Of a stretch of 64,000 nucleotides of DNA, positions 54,856 to 63,499 are shown in pieces. Numbering within the stretch: the first letter of the stretch is position 1; each line of letters opens with the position of its first letter. This DNA is from JASHUC01 sp963849095 (GTDB taxonomy: Bacteria > Pseudomonadota > Gammaproteobacteria > Steroidobacterales > Steroidobacteraceae), in assembly GCA_963849095.1 (NCBI GenBank), contig CAWKGA010000001.1:806001-870000 (forward strand), in the 5' to 3' direction. The position numbers and the translations under genes are program-made. The notes under the pieces were generated by a model. The model had not been told where the DNA came from. It saw only the letters and a program-made list of their open reading frames with translations, and searched no databases.

Positions 54856-56574
54856 TCAGCCGAGCCGGAATCGGCGCTCGGCGTAATAATACAGCGGCCG
54901 CCAGAACAGACGGTTGATCGCGACGACGAACAGGCTCATCGTGACGATGCCGAGCACGATGCGGTGGAAATCGCCGGCCGTGGTCGCATCGGCGATGTAC
55001 GCGCCGAGGCCGTGGGCCCGCACCTCCGTCTTCCCCCACGAGGCGACTTCCGCGACGATCGCCGCGTTCCAGGAGCCGCCGGAGGCCGTGATGGCTCCCG
55101 TCACGTAGTAGGGGAACACGGCCGGGATGGCGACGCGCGTCCACCACAGCCAGCCGCGCAGGTTGAAGTTCTGCGCAGCGTAGCGCAGCTCACCGGGCAT
55201 GGCGGAAGCGCCGGCGATGACGTTGAACAGGATGTACCACTGCGTGCCGAGGATCATGAGGGGGCTCAGCCACACATCCGGATTCAATCGCCAGGTGACG
55301 ATCCCGTAGACCGCAAGGGGGAACAGCAGGTTCGCGGGAAAGGCCGCGAGGAACTGCGCGATCGGCTGCACGATCGAGACCACGCGGGGCCTCAAGCCCA
55401 CCCACACCCCGATCGGGACCCAGATCACGCTCGCGAGCACGATGAGGAAGAACACGCGCAGCATGGTGAGCAGCGCCAGGAAGCAGACGGACTGCGCCTC
55501 CGGGAGCGTCGTGCCGCCGATGAGCTCGCGCAGGATGTACCACAGGCCGAGGGCGACGATCGCGGTGATCGCGCCGAGCCAGATGTAGTCGTTGCGGCGC
55601 CCCGTGTCTCCGAACCGGGGCTTCGGCACCCTCGAGCCGATCGGCATGGCCCAGCTCGTCCAGCGGACCGCGGCATAGAAGCCGTCGGTCACGCCCGACA
55701 CGAGCCGCGACCGCTGCATGACCGTGAGCGCCCAGGATCGAGGCGGCCGCCCGATCTGCTCCTGCTCGTACCGCAGCCGATCGACCCAGGCGACGAGCGG
55801 ACGGAAGAGCAGCTGGTCGTAGATCAGGATGACGATGAGCATCGTGGCGATGGCCCAGCCGATCGCCTTGAGGTCGCGCTGCTCGATGGCGAGCGCGATG
55901 TACGTCCCGATGCCGGGCAGGGAGAGCGAGGTGTGGCCCACCTGGATCGACTCGGAGGCGACGACGAAGAACCAGCCGCCCGACATGGACATCATCGTGT
56001 TCCAGATGAGGCCGGGGAGCGAGAAGGGCACCTCCACCTGCCAGAATTTCATCCAGGGCGAGAGGTGGAAGGAGTCGGCCGCCTCGTCGAGCTCCACCGG
56101 CACCGTCCGCAGCGACTGGTAGAAGCTGAAGGCCATGTTCCACGCCTGGCTCGTGAAGATGGCGAAGATGGCGGCGAACTCGGCGCCGAGCACGCGCCCG
56201 GGCGCGAGCGACATGAAGAAGACGACGGTGATCGAGATGAACCCCAGGATCGGGACGGACTGCAGGATGTCGAGAATCGGCACGAGGATCTTGCCGGCGC
56301 GCGGGCTCTTCGCCGCGAGCGTCGCGTAGGTGAAGGTGAAGGTGAGCGAGAGTGCGAGCGCGAGGAACATCCTGAGCGTCGTGCGCGCCGCGTACATCGG
56401 GAGGTGGCGGGGATCGAGCGTGACCGGGGTGGTGTTGAGGTTCGTGAGCGGCTCGAGCAGGCCGCGGCTCGCACTGCCGAGCAGGACGATCAGGCCGATC
56501 ACGATGATGATGGCGACGGCGTCCCAGCCCGTCACGAGCTCGCGAGCGAAGCCGAAAGAGTGGTTCCTCTTCAA
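54856..56574 (-). CDS. Double-domain ABC transporter permease (BPD_transp_1 twice)
   Basis: This integral membrane protein has about 12 helices and two permease domains. The first has SFYQSLRTVPVELDEAADSF and the second PGELRYAAQNFNLRGWLWW, both EAA-type loops that contact the ATPase. The start is uncertain: TTG 56574 has GGAG 8 nt upstream, while TTG 56619 is the longer alternative. Two permease domains in one chain fit one ATPase homodimer. It leads the permease-ATPase-MetE-like unit. Confidence 0.85.
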   Translation of the reverse strand: MKRNHSFGFARELVTGWDAVAIIIVIGLIVLLGSASRGLLEPLTNLNTTPVTLDPRHLPMYAARTTLRMFLALALSLTFTFTYATLAAKSPRAGKILVPILDILQSVPILGFISITVVFFMSLAPGRVLGAEFAAIFAIFTSQAWNMAFSFYQSLRTVPVELDEAADSFHLSPWMKFWQVEVPFSLPGLIWNTMMSMSGGWFFVVASESIQVGHTSLSLPGIGTYIALAIEQRDLKAIGWAIATMLIVILIYDQLLFRPLVAWVDRLRYEQEQIGRPPRSWALTVMQRSRLVSGVTDGFYAAVRWTSWAMPIGSRVPKPRFGDTGRRNDYIWLGAITAIVALGLWYILRELIGGTTLPEAQSVCFLALLTMLRVFFLIVLASVIWVPIGVWVGLRPRVVSIVQPIAQFLAAFPANLLFPLAVYGIVTWRLNPDVWLSPLMILGTQWYILFNVIAGASAMPGELRYAAQNFNLRGWLWWTRVAIPAVFPYYVTGAITASGGSWNAAIVAEVASWGKTEVRAHGLGAYIADATTAGDFHRIVLGIVTMSLFVVAINRLFWRPLYYYAERRFRLG

Positions 56575-56619
56575 TGTGACTCCGGACCCCTCGGGCACGA
56601 GCGCGCCACGCGCCCGCAA

Positions 56620-56831
56620 TTTAAGGAGGCGCGCCTTGGACCATCAGGTCCGGACGCGACGCTACCCCCGGATCATGAATGCCGTGCGGAGTGTTGCACC
56701 GTCATGACAGCGTCCGGAGTTTTACATATTTTCCCCTCCTCACATAAGACATACGCGCGGGGGTAATTTGGTCTAGAATTCGCGGGTGCTGCGGGGAAGG
56801 CAGCGTACGCGAACAAAAAGGGCACGCACCA
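56620..56831. other. Divergent intergenic region
   Basis: The region has an A/T-rich patch near 56715-56750 and a GG-N10-GC pair at 56770-56783 that only weakly resembles a sigma-54 site (the -24 C is missing). A small stem GCTGC-N7-GCAGC lies near 56789-56805. No gene is supported. Confidence 0.4.
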
Positions 56832-57032
56832 ATGAAAAAAAATCCTTTGGTGCTCACCGTCTACTCCCGCATGTACCAGGCGGCGAACGACGACGGGATG
56901 AGCGAAGCAGCCTGCTCGACAAAAAATGTCTACGACCGCAACGAGAGGCGGACGAACAGCGGCTGGGATCCCCTAGAAGTCTGGCGAACGCGCATCCGGC
57001 CCACGCTCAAGCGAGATCACGCCGACAGCTGA
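56832..57032 (+). CDS. Small unrecognised protein
   Basis: The 66-residue frame starts ATGAAAAAAAATCC (MKKNPLVLTVYSRMYQAAND) and ends rich in Arg/Asp. No family or motif is recognised. Start context is typical of expressed genes (Lys-Lys after Met), but no clear ribosome-binding site is visible. Confidence 0.4.
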   Translation: MKKNPLVLTVYSRMYQAANDDGMSEAACSTKNVYDRNERRTNSGWDPLEVWRTRIRPTLKRDHADS

Positions 57033-57081
57033 GATTCCGGCGGCCCCGCGGCCCGGCGAATGTCAGGCGAGCGGATGGCGC

Positions 57082-58179
57082 TCACGCCCCCTCCTTGTGC
57101 CCTGCGCGCCACGTGAAGCGCGCCGTCGCGAGGTAGTTCCACAGGAGGCCTACCAGGATCCCGGCGGCGGCGGAAAGCGCCCAGCCCGTCCGCTGTGCGA
57201 ACACGTAGGCGGCGATCCCGATGTTGGCGAGCGCACCCAGGCTGCAGACGACGTAGAAGCTCGCAAGCCCGCGCAGTAGACGGGATCCGTGCAGGCGCTT
57301 GTCGCGGTAGGTGAGCAGGTTGTTGAGGAAGAAGTTGGAGGTCATCGCCACTGCCGCCGCGGAAGCCTGGGCGACGGCGAACCGGGCTCCGACCCCGAGG
57401 TAGAGGAGGCTGAGGACGGCGTAGTGCGTGACGACGCCCGAGCCGCCAACGACCGCAAAGAGCAGCAGTCGGGGAGGGACGACCCGGCCGAAGCGCTTAT
57501 CGGCGAGGAGCATCAGATTCTCCCAGACGACGAGCGAGTCGAGCTTGCTCTCGCCGCGGCGGCGTGGTCCAAAGACGTAAGGCACCTCGACGTACCGGAG
57601 AGGGCGCGGCGCGGAGGCGAAGAGGTCGAGCAGCACCTTGTAGCCGTAGCCCGATAGCCGCCGTGCGGTCTCCCGCACGACGGAGCTTCGCACGACGAAG
57701 AATCCGCTCATCGGGTCGCGCAGGTCCGAGGGGACGAGCCCGCGCGCGAGGCGCGCCGCGAGGCGGCTCATGCGCACTCGGCTGCGCCGCCATTCGCCCG
57801 TGCTGCCCCCCTCGACGTAGCGGCTGCCGATCGCGAGGTCGAGCCCGCGCGAGCGGAGCTCGCCGATGAGGGTCGGGAGGATCGACTCATCATGCTGCAA
57901 GTCGCCGTCCATGACGGCGAGGAGAGGAGCGGAGGAGCTGAGCGCCCCCTCCACGACGGCGCTCGAGAGGCCCCGCCGGCCGATCCGCTGGATGCAGCGC
58001 ACGCGGGGGTCCCGCTGGGCGAGCTCCCTCACCATATCGGCGGTCCCGTCCGGCGAGTCGTCATCGACGAAGATCAGCTCCCAGTCCTCGGCGGCGAGGC
58101 TACGCGCGAGGCGCGCGTGCAGCTCCAGGACGTTTTCCGCCTCCGAGAGGGTCGGGACGACGACGGAGATTTCAGGCAT
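57082..58179 (-). CDS. GT2 glycosyltransferase fused to a GtrA-like membrane domain
   Basis: The protein has 365 residues from ATG 58179 (MPEISVVVPTLSEAENVLEL). The GT2 domain shows IFVDDDSPDGTADMV and LLAVMDGDLQHDESILP (the metal-binding DxD-like Asp cluster). After ~230 residues a GtrA domain of four helices follows. The pair resembles dolichol-phosphate-mannose synthase/GtrB-GtrA, making a polyprenyl-phosphate sugar and flipping it. It could modify the surface glycan. The sugar is unknown. Confidence 0.85.
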   Translation of the reverse strand: MPEISVVVPTLSEAENVLELHARLARSLAAEDWELIFVDDDSPDGTADMVRELAQRDPRVRCIQRIGRRGLSSAVVEGALSSSAPLLAVMDGDLQHDESILPTLIGELRSRGLDLAIGSRYVEGGSTGEWRRSRVRMSRLAARLARGLVPSDLRDPMSGFFVVRSSVVRETARRLSGYGYKVLLDLFASAPRPLRYVEVPYVFGPRRRGESKLDSLVVWENLMLLADKRFGRVVPPRLLLFAVVGGSGVVTHYAVLSLLYLGVGARFAVAQASAAAVAMTSNFFLNNLLTYRDKRLHGSRLLRGLASFYVVCSLGALANIGIAAYVFAQRTGWALSAAAGILVGLLWNYLATARFTWRAGHKEGA

Positions 58180-58224
58180 GGCGGGAACTATACGGCGCGG
58201 CGTACGTCGTGTCGCCGGCGACAT

Positions 58225-59451
58225 TCAGGCAAGGCGAGCCCGGTTTCCCTCGATGACGGCAGCGATCGACTTTACGGTGCTTGCGCGAATTTTCCGTTCC
58301 TTGGCCAAACGTTGGAACAGCCCGGCGTGCTCGAGGAATCGGTCGAGCGCCGAGGCGGCCGAGTCCGATCTCAACCCACCCTGCTTCGCGAGCTGCAGCA
58401 GGTGCTCGCGCGTGATGTTCCGGCCTTCGCCGCAAACGTCCATCTGATGTTCCCCGCCCGGTCCGCGGTTGAACGTCAGGTCATAGCACGGGGCGAGACG
58501 CCACAGTCGGTCGTGCCCGAGCCGGAAGGAAATGTTCTTGGGATGATCGTCGCGGTTGTTGAACAGGACATTGAAAACCGCTCGCTCGTAGGCTTGCTGC
58601 ACCTCGCGCTCATCGCGCGTGAACAGACGGGTAGCGCGCAGGAGCATCGTATAGTCGACCGCAGAGGGAAGCCGGAAGTCCGCGTGCAGAGCGCCGGCGA
58701 GCGTGTGTACCGCCACGCGCAATCCGCGTTCCACGTCGAATCTCGCAGTCCCGAAGGCGGCGAGCCGCGGCCCCAGGTCGAAGTGCCAAGTGTCGGGGAC
58801 GGTGAGACCGCACGCTCGCGCGATACGAGAGTAGACCTCCTCCACCGCACAGACCTCCTTGTGCTCTTCCCGCGCTGGAAACTTCACGAGCAAAGGACGA
58901 TGGTGAGGCATGGGGCAGGTATTGATCAACCGCCGGTCCGGGTCGAAGTGAACGAGCACTTTGGGGCGCGCGCCGTGCGGCGGGCCTCCGAGCAAGACGA
59001 GCTCTCGGAGCACCGCGCCGTCATCCCCTGCGATCACTGTCCTCACGTCGCGTGCGAGGTCGAGGATCTGCAGCTCGGCTCGCGCGAGCTCCGGCGAGCG
59101 AGCCGGCTCGAAGGTGAGCGCTCCCATCGCCCGGTCTCCGAGGAAGGCAAGGCGGTCGAGCGGCGAGAGGCTCCTCGGATCGAGGCCGTTGCGGCGGAAG
59201 AGTCGATCCATCAGCAGCAGGCCCCATCCGTCCGGTAGGCAGTCTGCGATGAGCCCCGGCAGCCGAGAGAGCTCGACGGGGAACCCCCCATAGGCCTGCG
59301 GCCGCAGCTTCAGGTGCAGAGGCGAGAGCTCGAGCCCCTGCTCCAGAGCCTGCGCCGAGTACTCGAACAACAAGTCCGTCCCGTCATCGGCAAGTGTGCC
59401 GAGGGGCCAGCTTGCGCCCCAGCCGCGATAGTGGACCCGGATCTTTCTCAC
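58225..59451 (-). CDS. HipA-family serine/threonine kinase toxin
   Basis: The protein has 408 residues from GTG 59451, which overlaps the antitoxin stop by 4 bp; the ATG at 59529 would overlap that gene by 82 bp. The N-terminal subdomain is HipA_N. The kinase lobe has the ATP Lys in HGARPKVLVHF (~164), catalytic FNNRDDHPKNISF (~300) and CYDLTFN (~324). HipA toxins phosphorylate tRNA synthetases. By manual alignment the residue matching E. coli Ser150 is Pro here, so self-inactivation may be lost. Confidence 0.85.
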   Translation of the reverse strand: MRKIRVHYRGWGASWPLGTLADDGTDLLFEYSAQALEQGLELSPLHLKLRPQAYGGFPVELSRLPGLIADCLPDGWGLLLMDRLFRRNGLDPRSLSPLDRLAFLGDRAMGALTFEPARSPELARAELQILDLARDVRTVIAGDDGAVLRELVLLGGPPHGARPKVLVHFDPDRRLINTCPMPHHRPLLVKFPAREEHKEVCAVEEVYSRIARACGLTVPDTWHFDLGPRLAAFGTARFDVERGLRVAVHTLAGALHADFRLPSAVDYTMLLRATRLFTRDEREVQQAYERAVFNVLFNNRDDHPKNISFRLGHDRLWRLAPCYDLTFNRGPGGEHQMDVCGEGRNITREHLLQLAKQGGLRSDSAASALDRFLEHAGLFQRLAKERKIRASTVKSIAAVIEGNRARLA

Positions 59452-59762
59452 CGGCGTCGCCTCGGCCGGGCGCGCTGGCGCGGGGCGGATTGCGCTTGCT
59501 CCATCTGCGCGATGGACTTGATCTGCCATCCGAACAGCGACTGGAACTGATCGGCGAGTCCGAGCGCGAGGGCGAACCGAACGACCGAATCGAGCGACGC
59601 CGTGCCCGTTCTGCCCTCGACGTTGCGGATCGTATTAACGTTGAGTCCAGCCCGCTTCGCGAGCTCCTCCTGCGGGATGCGCATCGCGAGCCGCTGCGAT
59701 CGCAGGCGCGAGCCGAGCTCGGCGCACAGCTCTGTGGCGGATGAAAGCGCAACATCTATCAT
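59448..59762 (-). CDS. HipB-like XRE-family antitoxin
   Basis: The protein has 104 residues from ATG 59762. The helix-turn-helix is IPQEELAKRAGLNVNTIRN with following VEGRTGTASLDSV, typical of HTH_XRE. The C-terminal Arg-rich tail (RQRARPRRRR) is unusual. It should bind the two near-identical 14-bp operators just upstream and neutralise HipA. The start is supported by the promoter/operator placement, which predicts a leaderless or very short leader. Confidence 0.85.
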   Translation of the reverse strand: MIDVALSSATELCAELGSRLRSQRLAMRIPQEELAKRAGLNVNTIRNVEGRTGTASLDSVVRFALALGLADQFQSLFGWQIKSIAQMEQAQSAPRQRARPRRRR

Positions 59763-59815
59763 AATGGTTATTATACTAAAATAAGTACAATAAACGACAT
59801 TATAATAGTTATTAA
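59761..59815. promoter_or_regulatory. Duplicated hipBA operators with -10 elements
   Basis: ATAATGGTTATTAT (59761-59774) and ATAATAGTTATTAA (59802-59815) are near-identical palindrome-like sites 41 bp apart, four helical turns. On the minus strand TATAAT occurs at 59770-59775 and 59799-59804, so operators overlap -10 boxes. This is the layout of an autorepressed toxin-antitoxin promoter. The patch is the most A/T-rich in the window. Confidence 0.7.
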
Positions 59816-59883
59816 ATATCCGGCCGAGGAGAGCCGCGGCGCGGTACCCTAGAGGGCACCACGAGATTGTGCCGAGGGTCTCG

Positions 59884-61563
59884 ATGAACGAACCCCGCGC
59901 TGCGGTTTCGCTTCTTTCGGCCGCGCTCCTGGTCATCGCGGCTGGCGGCGGCCTCACGTCCTGCGGCGGCGGCCCTGCCTCCTCGTCTTCGGGGCAAACG
60001 TCCTCGCAGAGCTCGAGCAGCACCCAAAGCTCGAGCGGGACCCAGCCCACGGCCCGGACCGATGTGGTGACCTACAAGGACGACGTGCAGCGCACGGGCG
60101 AGAATCTCACGGAGTCGGTGCTCACCCCCTCGAACGTCACGTCCGCGACCTTCGGGCTGCTGCACAACCTCATGGTGGATGCCAAGGTCGATGCGGAACC
60201 GCTCTACCTCTCGCAGCTCTCCATCGCGGGGACTGCTCATGACACCGTGTTCGTCGCCACGGAGAACGACTCGGTGTACGCCTTCGACGCGGACACGGGC
60301 GCGACCCTGTGGCACGTCTCGCTCACGGCCTCCGGCGAGACCGCGAGCGACGACCACTCCTGCAGCCAGATCAGCCCGGCGATCGGCGTCACGTCGACCC
60401 CGGTGATCGACCGCAGCGCTGGCCCCAACGGGACGATTTTCGTCGTGTCGATGACGAAGGACGCTTCCGCGAACTATCACCAGCGGTTGCACGCGCTCGA
60501 CGTGACGACCGGCGTGGAGATCTCGGGCAGCCCGGTCGAGATAGCCGCGACGTACGGATTGACGACGTTTGCGCCCGGGCAGTACGCGGAGCGCGCCGCG
60601 CTGCTGCTCGAGATTGGCACCATCTACACGGCCTGGACCTCGCACTGCGATGACGGGCCCTACGGCGGTTGGATCATCGCTTACAGCGAGAGCACGCTCG
60701 CTCAAACGGGCGTTCTCAACGTCGCTCCGGGCGCGAGCGGCTCGGGATACGCAAGTCAGGGCCCCGCGATCTGGATGAGCGGCGGGGGCCCCGCGGCCGA
60801 CGCGAGCGGGAACGTCTATGTGCTCACGGGAAACGGCCGGTTCGAGACGACGCTCAATGCCAACGGATTTCCGAGCGGCGGGGACTACGGCAACTCGTTC
60901 GTGAAGATCGCCCCCTCGGGCGGCACCCTCACGGTCGCCGACTACTTCACGATGTTCAACGAAGTGACGGAGTCGGGGAACGACACGGACCTCGGCTCGG
61001 GCGGGGTGATGCTGCTGCCCGATCTCACCGACGCGAATGGAACCGTGCGGCAGCTCGCGATCGGCGCGGGCAAGGACGGCAATCTCTACGTCGTCGATCG
61101 CAGCTCGATGGGCGAGTTCAACGCCTCGAGCAACGACATCTGGCAGGAGCTTGACGGCGTGCTGGGCGGCGGGGTGTGGTCGACCCCGGCGTACTTCAAC
61201 GGCACGGTCTATTACGGTCCGCAGGGCGGCGCCCTGGTCGCATTTTCCGTGACGAGCGCGCGGCTCTCGAGCTCACCGACCTCCATGACGTCCACGCAGT
61301 TCGAGTATCCCGGGACCTTTCCCGTCGTCTCGGCGAACGGCACCTCGAGCGCGATCGTCTGGGCCTATGAGAACGCGAGCACCGCCGTACTCCACGCCTA
61401 CGATGCGACCAACCTCGCGACCGAGCTCTACAACAGCACCCAGGCGGCGAGCGGGCGGGATCAATTCGGCGCGGGCAACAAGTTCATCGCCCCGACCGTC
61501 GCTGACGGAAAGGTATTCGTGGCGAGCGCGGGTAGCGTCGCGGTGTTCGGGCTGCTGCCCTGA
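59884..61563 (+). CDS. PQQ-like beta-propeller lipoprotein
   Basis: The protein has 559 residues from ATG 59884, which has GAGGG upstream. Signal peptide with lipobox GGGLTSCGG, then a low-complexity Ser/Gln linker (SSSGQTSSQSSSSTQSSSG). The rest is a propeller with PQQ-type blades: VFVATENDSVYAFDADTG, LTVADYFTMFNEVTESG and NLYVVDRSSMGEF. It is probably surface- or periplasm-anchored and structural; no cofactor residues are diagnostic. Divergent to hipBA. Confidence 0.82.
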   Translation: MNEPRAAVSLLSAALLVIAAGGGLTSCGGGPASSSSGQTSSQSSSSTQSSSGTQPTARTDVVTYKDDVQRTGENLTESVLTPSNVTSATFGLLHNLMVDAKVDAEPLYLSQLSIAGTAHDTVFVATENDSVYAFDADTGATLWHVSLTASGETASDDHSCSQISPAIGVTSTPVIDRSAGPNGTIFVVSMTKDASANYHQRLHALDVTTGVEISGSPVEIAATYGLTTFAPGQYAERAALLLEIGTIYTAWTSHCDDGPYGGWIIAYSESTLAQTGVLNVAPGASGSGYASQGPAIWMSGGGPAADASGNVYVLTGNGRFETTLNANGFPSGGDYGNSFVKIAPSGGTLTVADYFTMFNEVTESGNDTDLGSGGVMLLPDLTDANGTVRQLAIGAGKDGNLYVVDRSSMGEFNASSNDIWQELDGVLGGGVWSTPAYFNGTVYYGPQGGALVAFSVTSARLSSSPTSMTSTQFEYPGTFPVVSANGTSSAIVWAYENASTAVLHAYDATNLATELYNSTQAASGRDQFGAGNKFIAPTVADGKVFVASAGSVAVFGLLP

Positions 61564-61687
61564 GCTCGCCTGCAGTTCCGGGCCCGCGGGCCCGCCTGGC
61601 GCAATGCGGGGCATTCGCACTGCGTTCGCGGAGAAAAGCTGCATCGGGACTCATGGGGGAGCGAACCTCTGTTACGGTTCGCGCGCC

Positions 61688-62686
61688 ATGTCCGCCACGC
61701 ATTCTCGGCGTCCGTCCGGCCGCCGCTCCCTGGATTCGATACCGGAACGACCGCCGCCGAGACCTGCGCGACGGCCACGTGGGGTTGCACGACGAGCGCT
61801 AACGGTGCGGCAGGCCTGGGAGGACTATTCAGCGACCCGGGCCACGCTGCCCGATGCGCGCGATCAGTCCATCTGGCGCCGTTTTATCGCTCCGGCGCTC
61901 GCAAACCGTCCGGTGGCTAACCTCACGACGGGGGAGCTCGAGCACTGGCTCGCCGTCCAGCTTACGTCGCACGGCGTGCGCCGTCCAGCCGCCGGAGCCG
62001 CGGCGGATGAGCGGGAGCGGCGCCGGCGTGCTCAGGACACGGCCAACCGGCGCTTCAATCTCCTGCGCGCGATCCTCAATTCGGCATACCGGAAGGATCC
62101 GGACCGAGTCCCGAAGGCGGATGCCTGGCGCCGCGTACGCGCCTTCCAGCGTGTGGACCGCCCTCGCACGCGGGTGCTCGCCGCCGCGGAGTGCCGCCGT
62201 CTTCTTGCCTGTCTGCCCGCGGCGCTGCGCGCGCTGGCGCTCGGAGTCCTCTACACCGGCTGCCGGCTCGGCGAACTCCAGGCGCTTCGCATCTGCGACG
62301 CGACCGGCGGTCGAGTGCACGTACAACACTCGAAGTCCGGCCGCGCGCGGTACATCCCACTGAGCAGCGAGGGTGTGATCTTCTTCGCCGGTCTCGTCGC
62401 CACCCGGTCGCGAGACGCGCAGATGTTCGAGCCGGCTTCCAGAATCGGCATCTCGCGCGGCATGCGTGCCGCGTGCGTCGCCGCCGGCATCTTGCCTCCC
62501 GCCACGTTGCATGATCTCCGGCGGACGTACGGCTCGCTGCTCCTGAACTCAGGGGCGCCCGTCCATGTGGTGCAGGAGCTGCTGGGGCATGCGGATGTGC
62601 GGACGACCCGCCGGGCGTACGCGCATCTCACGCCGGAGACCTTGAAGCGGGAGGTCGATGCCCATCTGCCGTCGTTTGGCAGGTAG
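61688..62686 (+). CDS. Tyrosine-type site-specific recombinase (integrase)
   Basis: The protein has 332 residues from ATG 61688. The SAM-like N-terminal domain is at ~45-145. The catalytic domain has Arg in YTGCRLGELQALR, Lys in HSKSGRARYIPL, His-x-x-Arg in LHDLRRTYGSL, His in LLGHADVRTT and Tyr in RRAYAHLTPE. It is complete. It lies next to a Phd/PIN pair, and no attachment site is obvious nearby, though it may belong to a small mobile unit. Confidence 0.9.
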   Translation: MSATHSRRPSGRRSLDSIPERPPPRPARRPRGVARRALTVRQAWEDYSATRATLPDARDQSIWRRFIAPALANRPVANLTTGELEHWLAVQLTSHGVRRPAAGAAADERERRRRAQDTANRRFNLLRAILNSAYRKDPDRVPKADAWRRVRAFQRVDRPRTRVLAAAECRRLLACLPAALRALALGVLYTGCRLGELQALRICDATGGRVHVQHSKSGRARYIPLSSEGVIFFAGLVATRSRDAQMFEPASRIGISRGMRAACVAAGILPPATLHDLRRTYGSLLLNSGAPVHVVQELLGHADVRTTRRAYAHLTPETLKREVDAHLPSFGR

Positions 62687-62699
62687 GAGTGAGATGCCG

Positions 62700-62740
62700 T
62701 TGACGAATCGGGGCGTACAGACTAGTGTGATGACTAGTCA
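62700..62740 (+). promoter_or_regulatory. Promoter and operator of the Phd/PIN pair
   Basis: TTGACG (62700-62705) and TAGTGT (62723-62728) are 17 bp apart. The palindrome TGACTAGTCA (62731-62740) overlaps the likely start site, and GACTAGT occurs twice 12 bp apart (62720, 62732). This is the expected arrangement for autorepression by the antitoxin. Confidence 0.55.
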
Positions 62741-62752
62741 TATTCGCGCGGG

Positions 62753-63016
62753 GTGTTTGTGAAGCACTGGCCAGTCCAGGATGCGAAGGCTCGCTTCAGC
62801 GAGCTGCTGAGGGCGGCCCTCACCGAAGGGCCCCAAGTCGTGAGCCTGCGGGGCATCGAGGCAGCGGTCCTGGTGCCGATGCAGAAGTGGCGCAGTCTGC
62901 AGCAACGGGCGCGTCCGAGCCTCAAGGAGCTACTGCTCGCACCGGAGCGCCGGGCGGCGCTCGGTGTTCCGGTCCGAGGCAGACTGCGCAGGCGCAAGCC
63001 CCACGCGGTCGGGTGA
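62753..63016 (+). CDS. Phd/YefM-family antitoxin
   Basis: The 87-residue protein starts at GTG 62753 (GTG 62759 is also possible). WPVQDAKARFSELLRAALTE is the canonical Phd DNA-binding/dimer motif, followed by a VVSLRGIEAAVLVP segment. The C-terminal Arg-rich tail (RGRLRRRKPHAVG) would bind the toxin. The stop is 3 bp from the toxin start. Confidence 0.85.
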   Translation: MFVKHWPVQDAKARFSELLRAALTEGPQVVSLRGIEAAVLVPMQKWRSLQQRARPSLKELLLAPERRAALGVPVRGRLRRRKPHAVG

Positions 63017-63019
63017 GGG

Positions 63020-63442
63020 ATGTACCTCCTCGACACGAACGTCGTTTCCGAGCTGCGCAAGCCGAGGCCTCACGGTGGCGTCCTGGAGTGGGTACGCACT
63101 GCGCCCGAGGAGCACCTTCACGTATCGGTCGTGACGCTCGGTGAGATCCAGGCCGGCATCGAGATCACTCGCCGGCGTGACCGGGAGAAGGCCGATGAGA
63201 TCGAGCGCTGGCTGGACGATGTGGCGCAGAGCTACAGCGTGCTCGTCGTGGACGCGCCTGTCTCCCGCCGGTGGGCGCAGCTGATGCACGGCAAGCCCGA
63301 TCAGCATCTCGAGGACGGACTGATCGCCGCGACAGCGTTGGTCCACGATCTCTCGGTGGTCACACGGAATACCGCCGACTTCGAGTCCTTCGGGGTGCGG
63401 CTCGTCAACCCGTTCACGAAGCCAACGACTGAGCGCACGTAA
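63020..63442 (+). CDS. PIN-domain toxin (VapC/FitB-like)
   Basis: The 140-residue protein has PIN acidic residues: LLDTNVVSELRKP (first Asp), SVVTLGEIQAGIE (Glu), LEDGLIAATALVHDL (Asp) and VVTRNTADFESFG (Asp). PIN toxins are Mg-dependent ribonucleases that cut tRNA or rRNA. GAGGG precedes ATG 63020. It follows a Phd antitoxin as in FitAB/VapBC. Confidence 0.92.
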   Translation: MYLLDTNVVSELRKPRPHGGVLEWVRTAPEEHLHVSVVTLGEIQAGIEITRRRDREKADEIERWLDDVAQSYSVLVVDAPVSRRWAQLMHGKPDQHLEDGLIAATALVHDLSVVTRNTADFESFGVRLVNPFTKPTTERT

Positions 63443-63499
63443 GGGCGCGCTGTATTCACCCAGCCCGCAAGCATCTTGACCAGCAAGCCAGTGAGGTCA

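Noticed and set aside
54964..56766. 600-residue rightward frame opposite the permease
   Set aside because: It is a hydrophilic Arg/Asp/Glu-rich antisense product of a hydrophobic membrane protein gene, a typical shadow.
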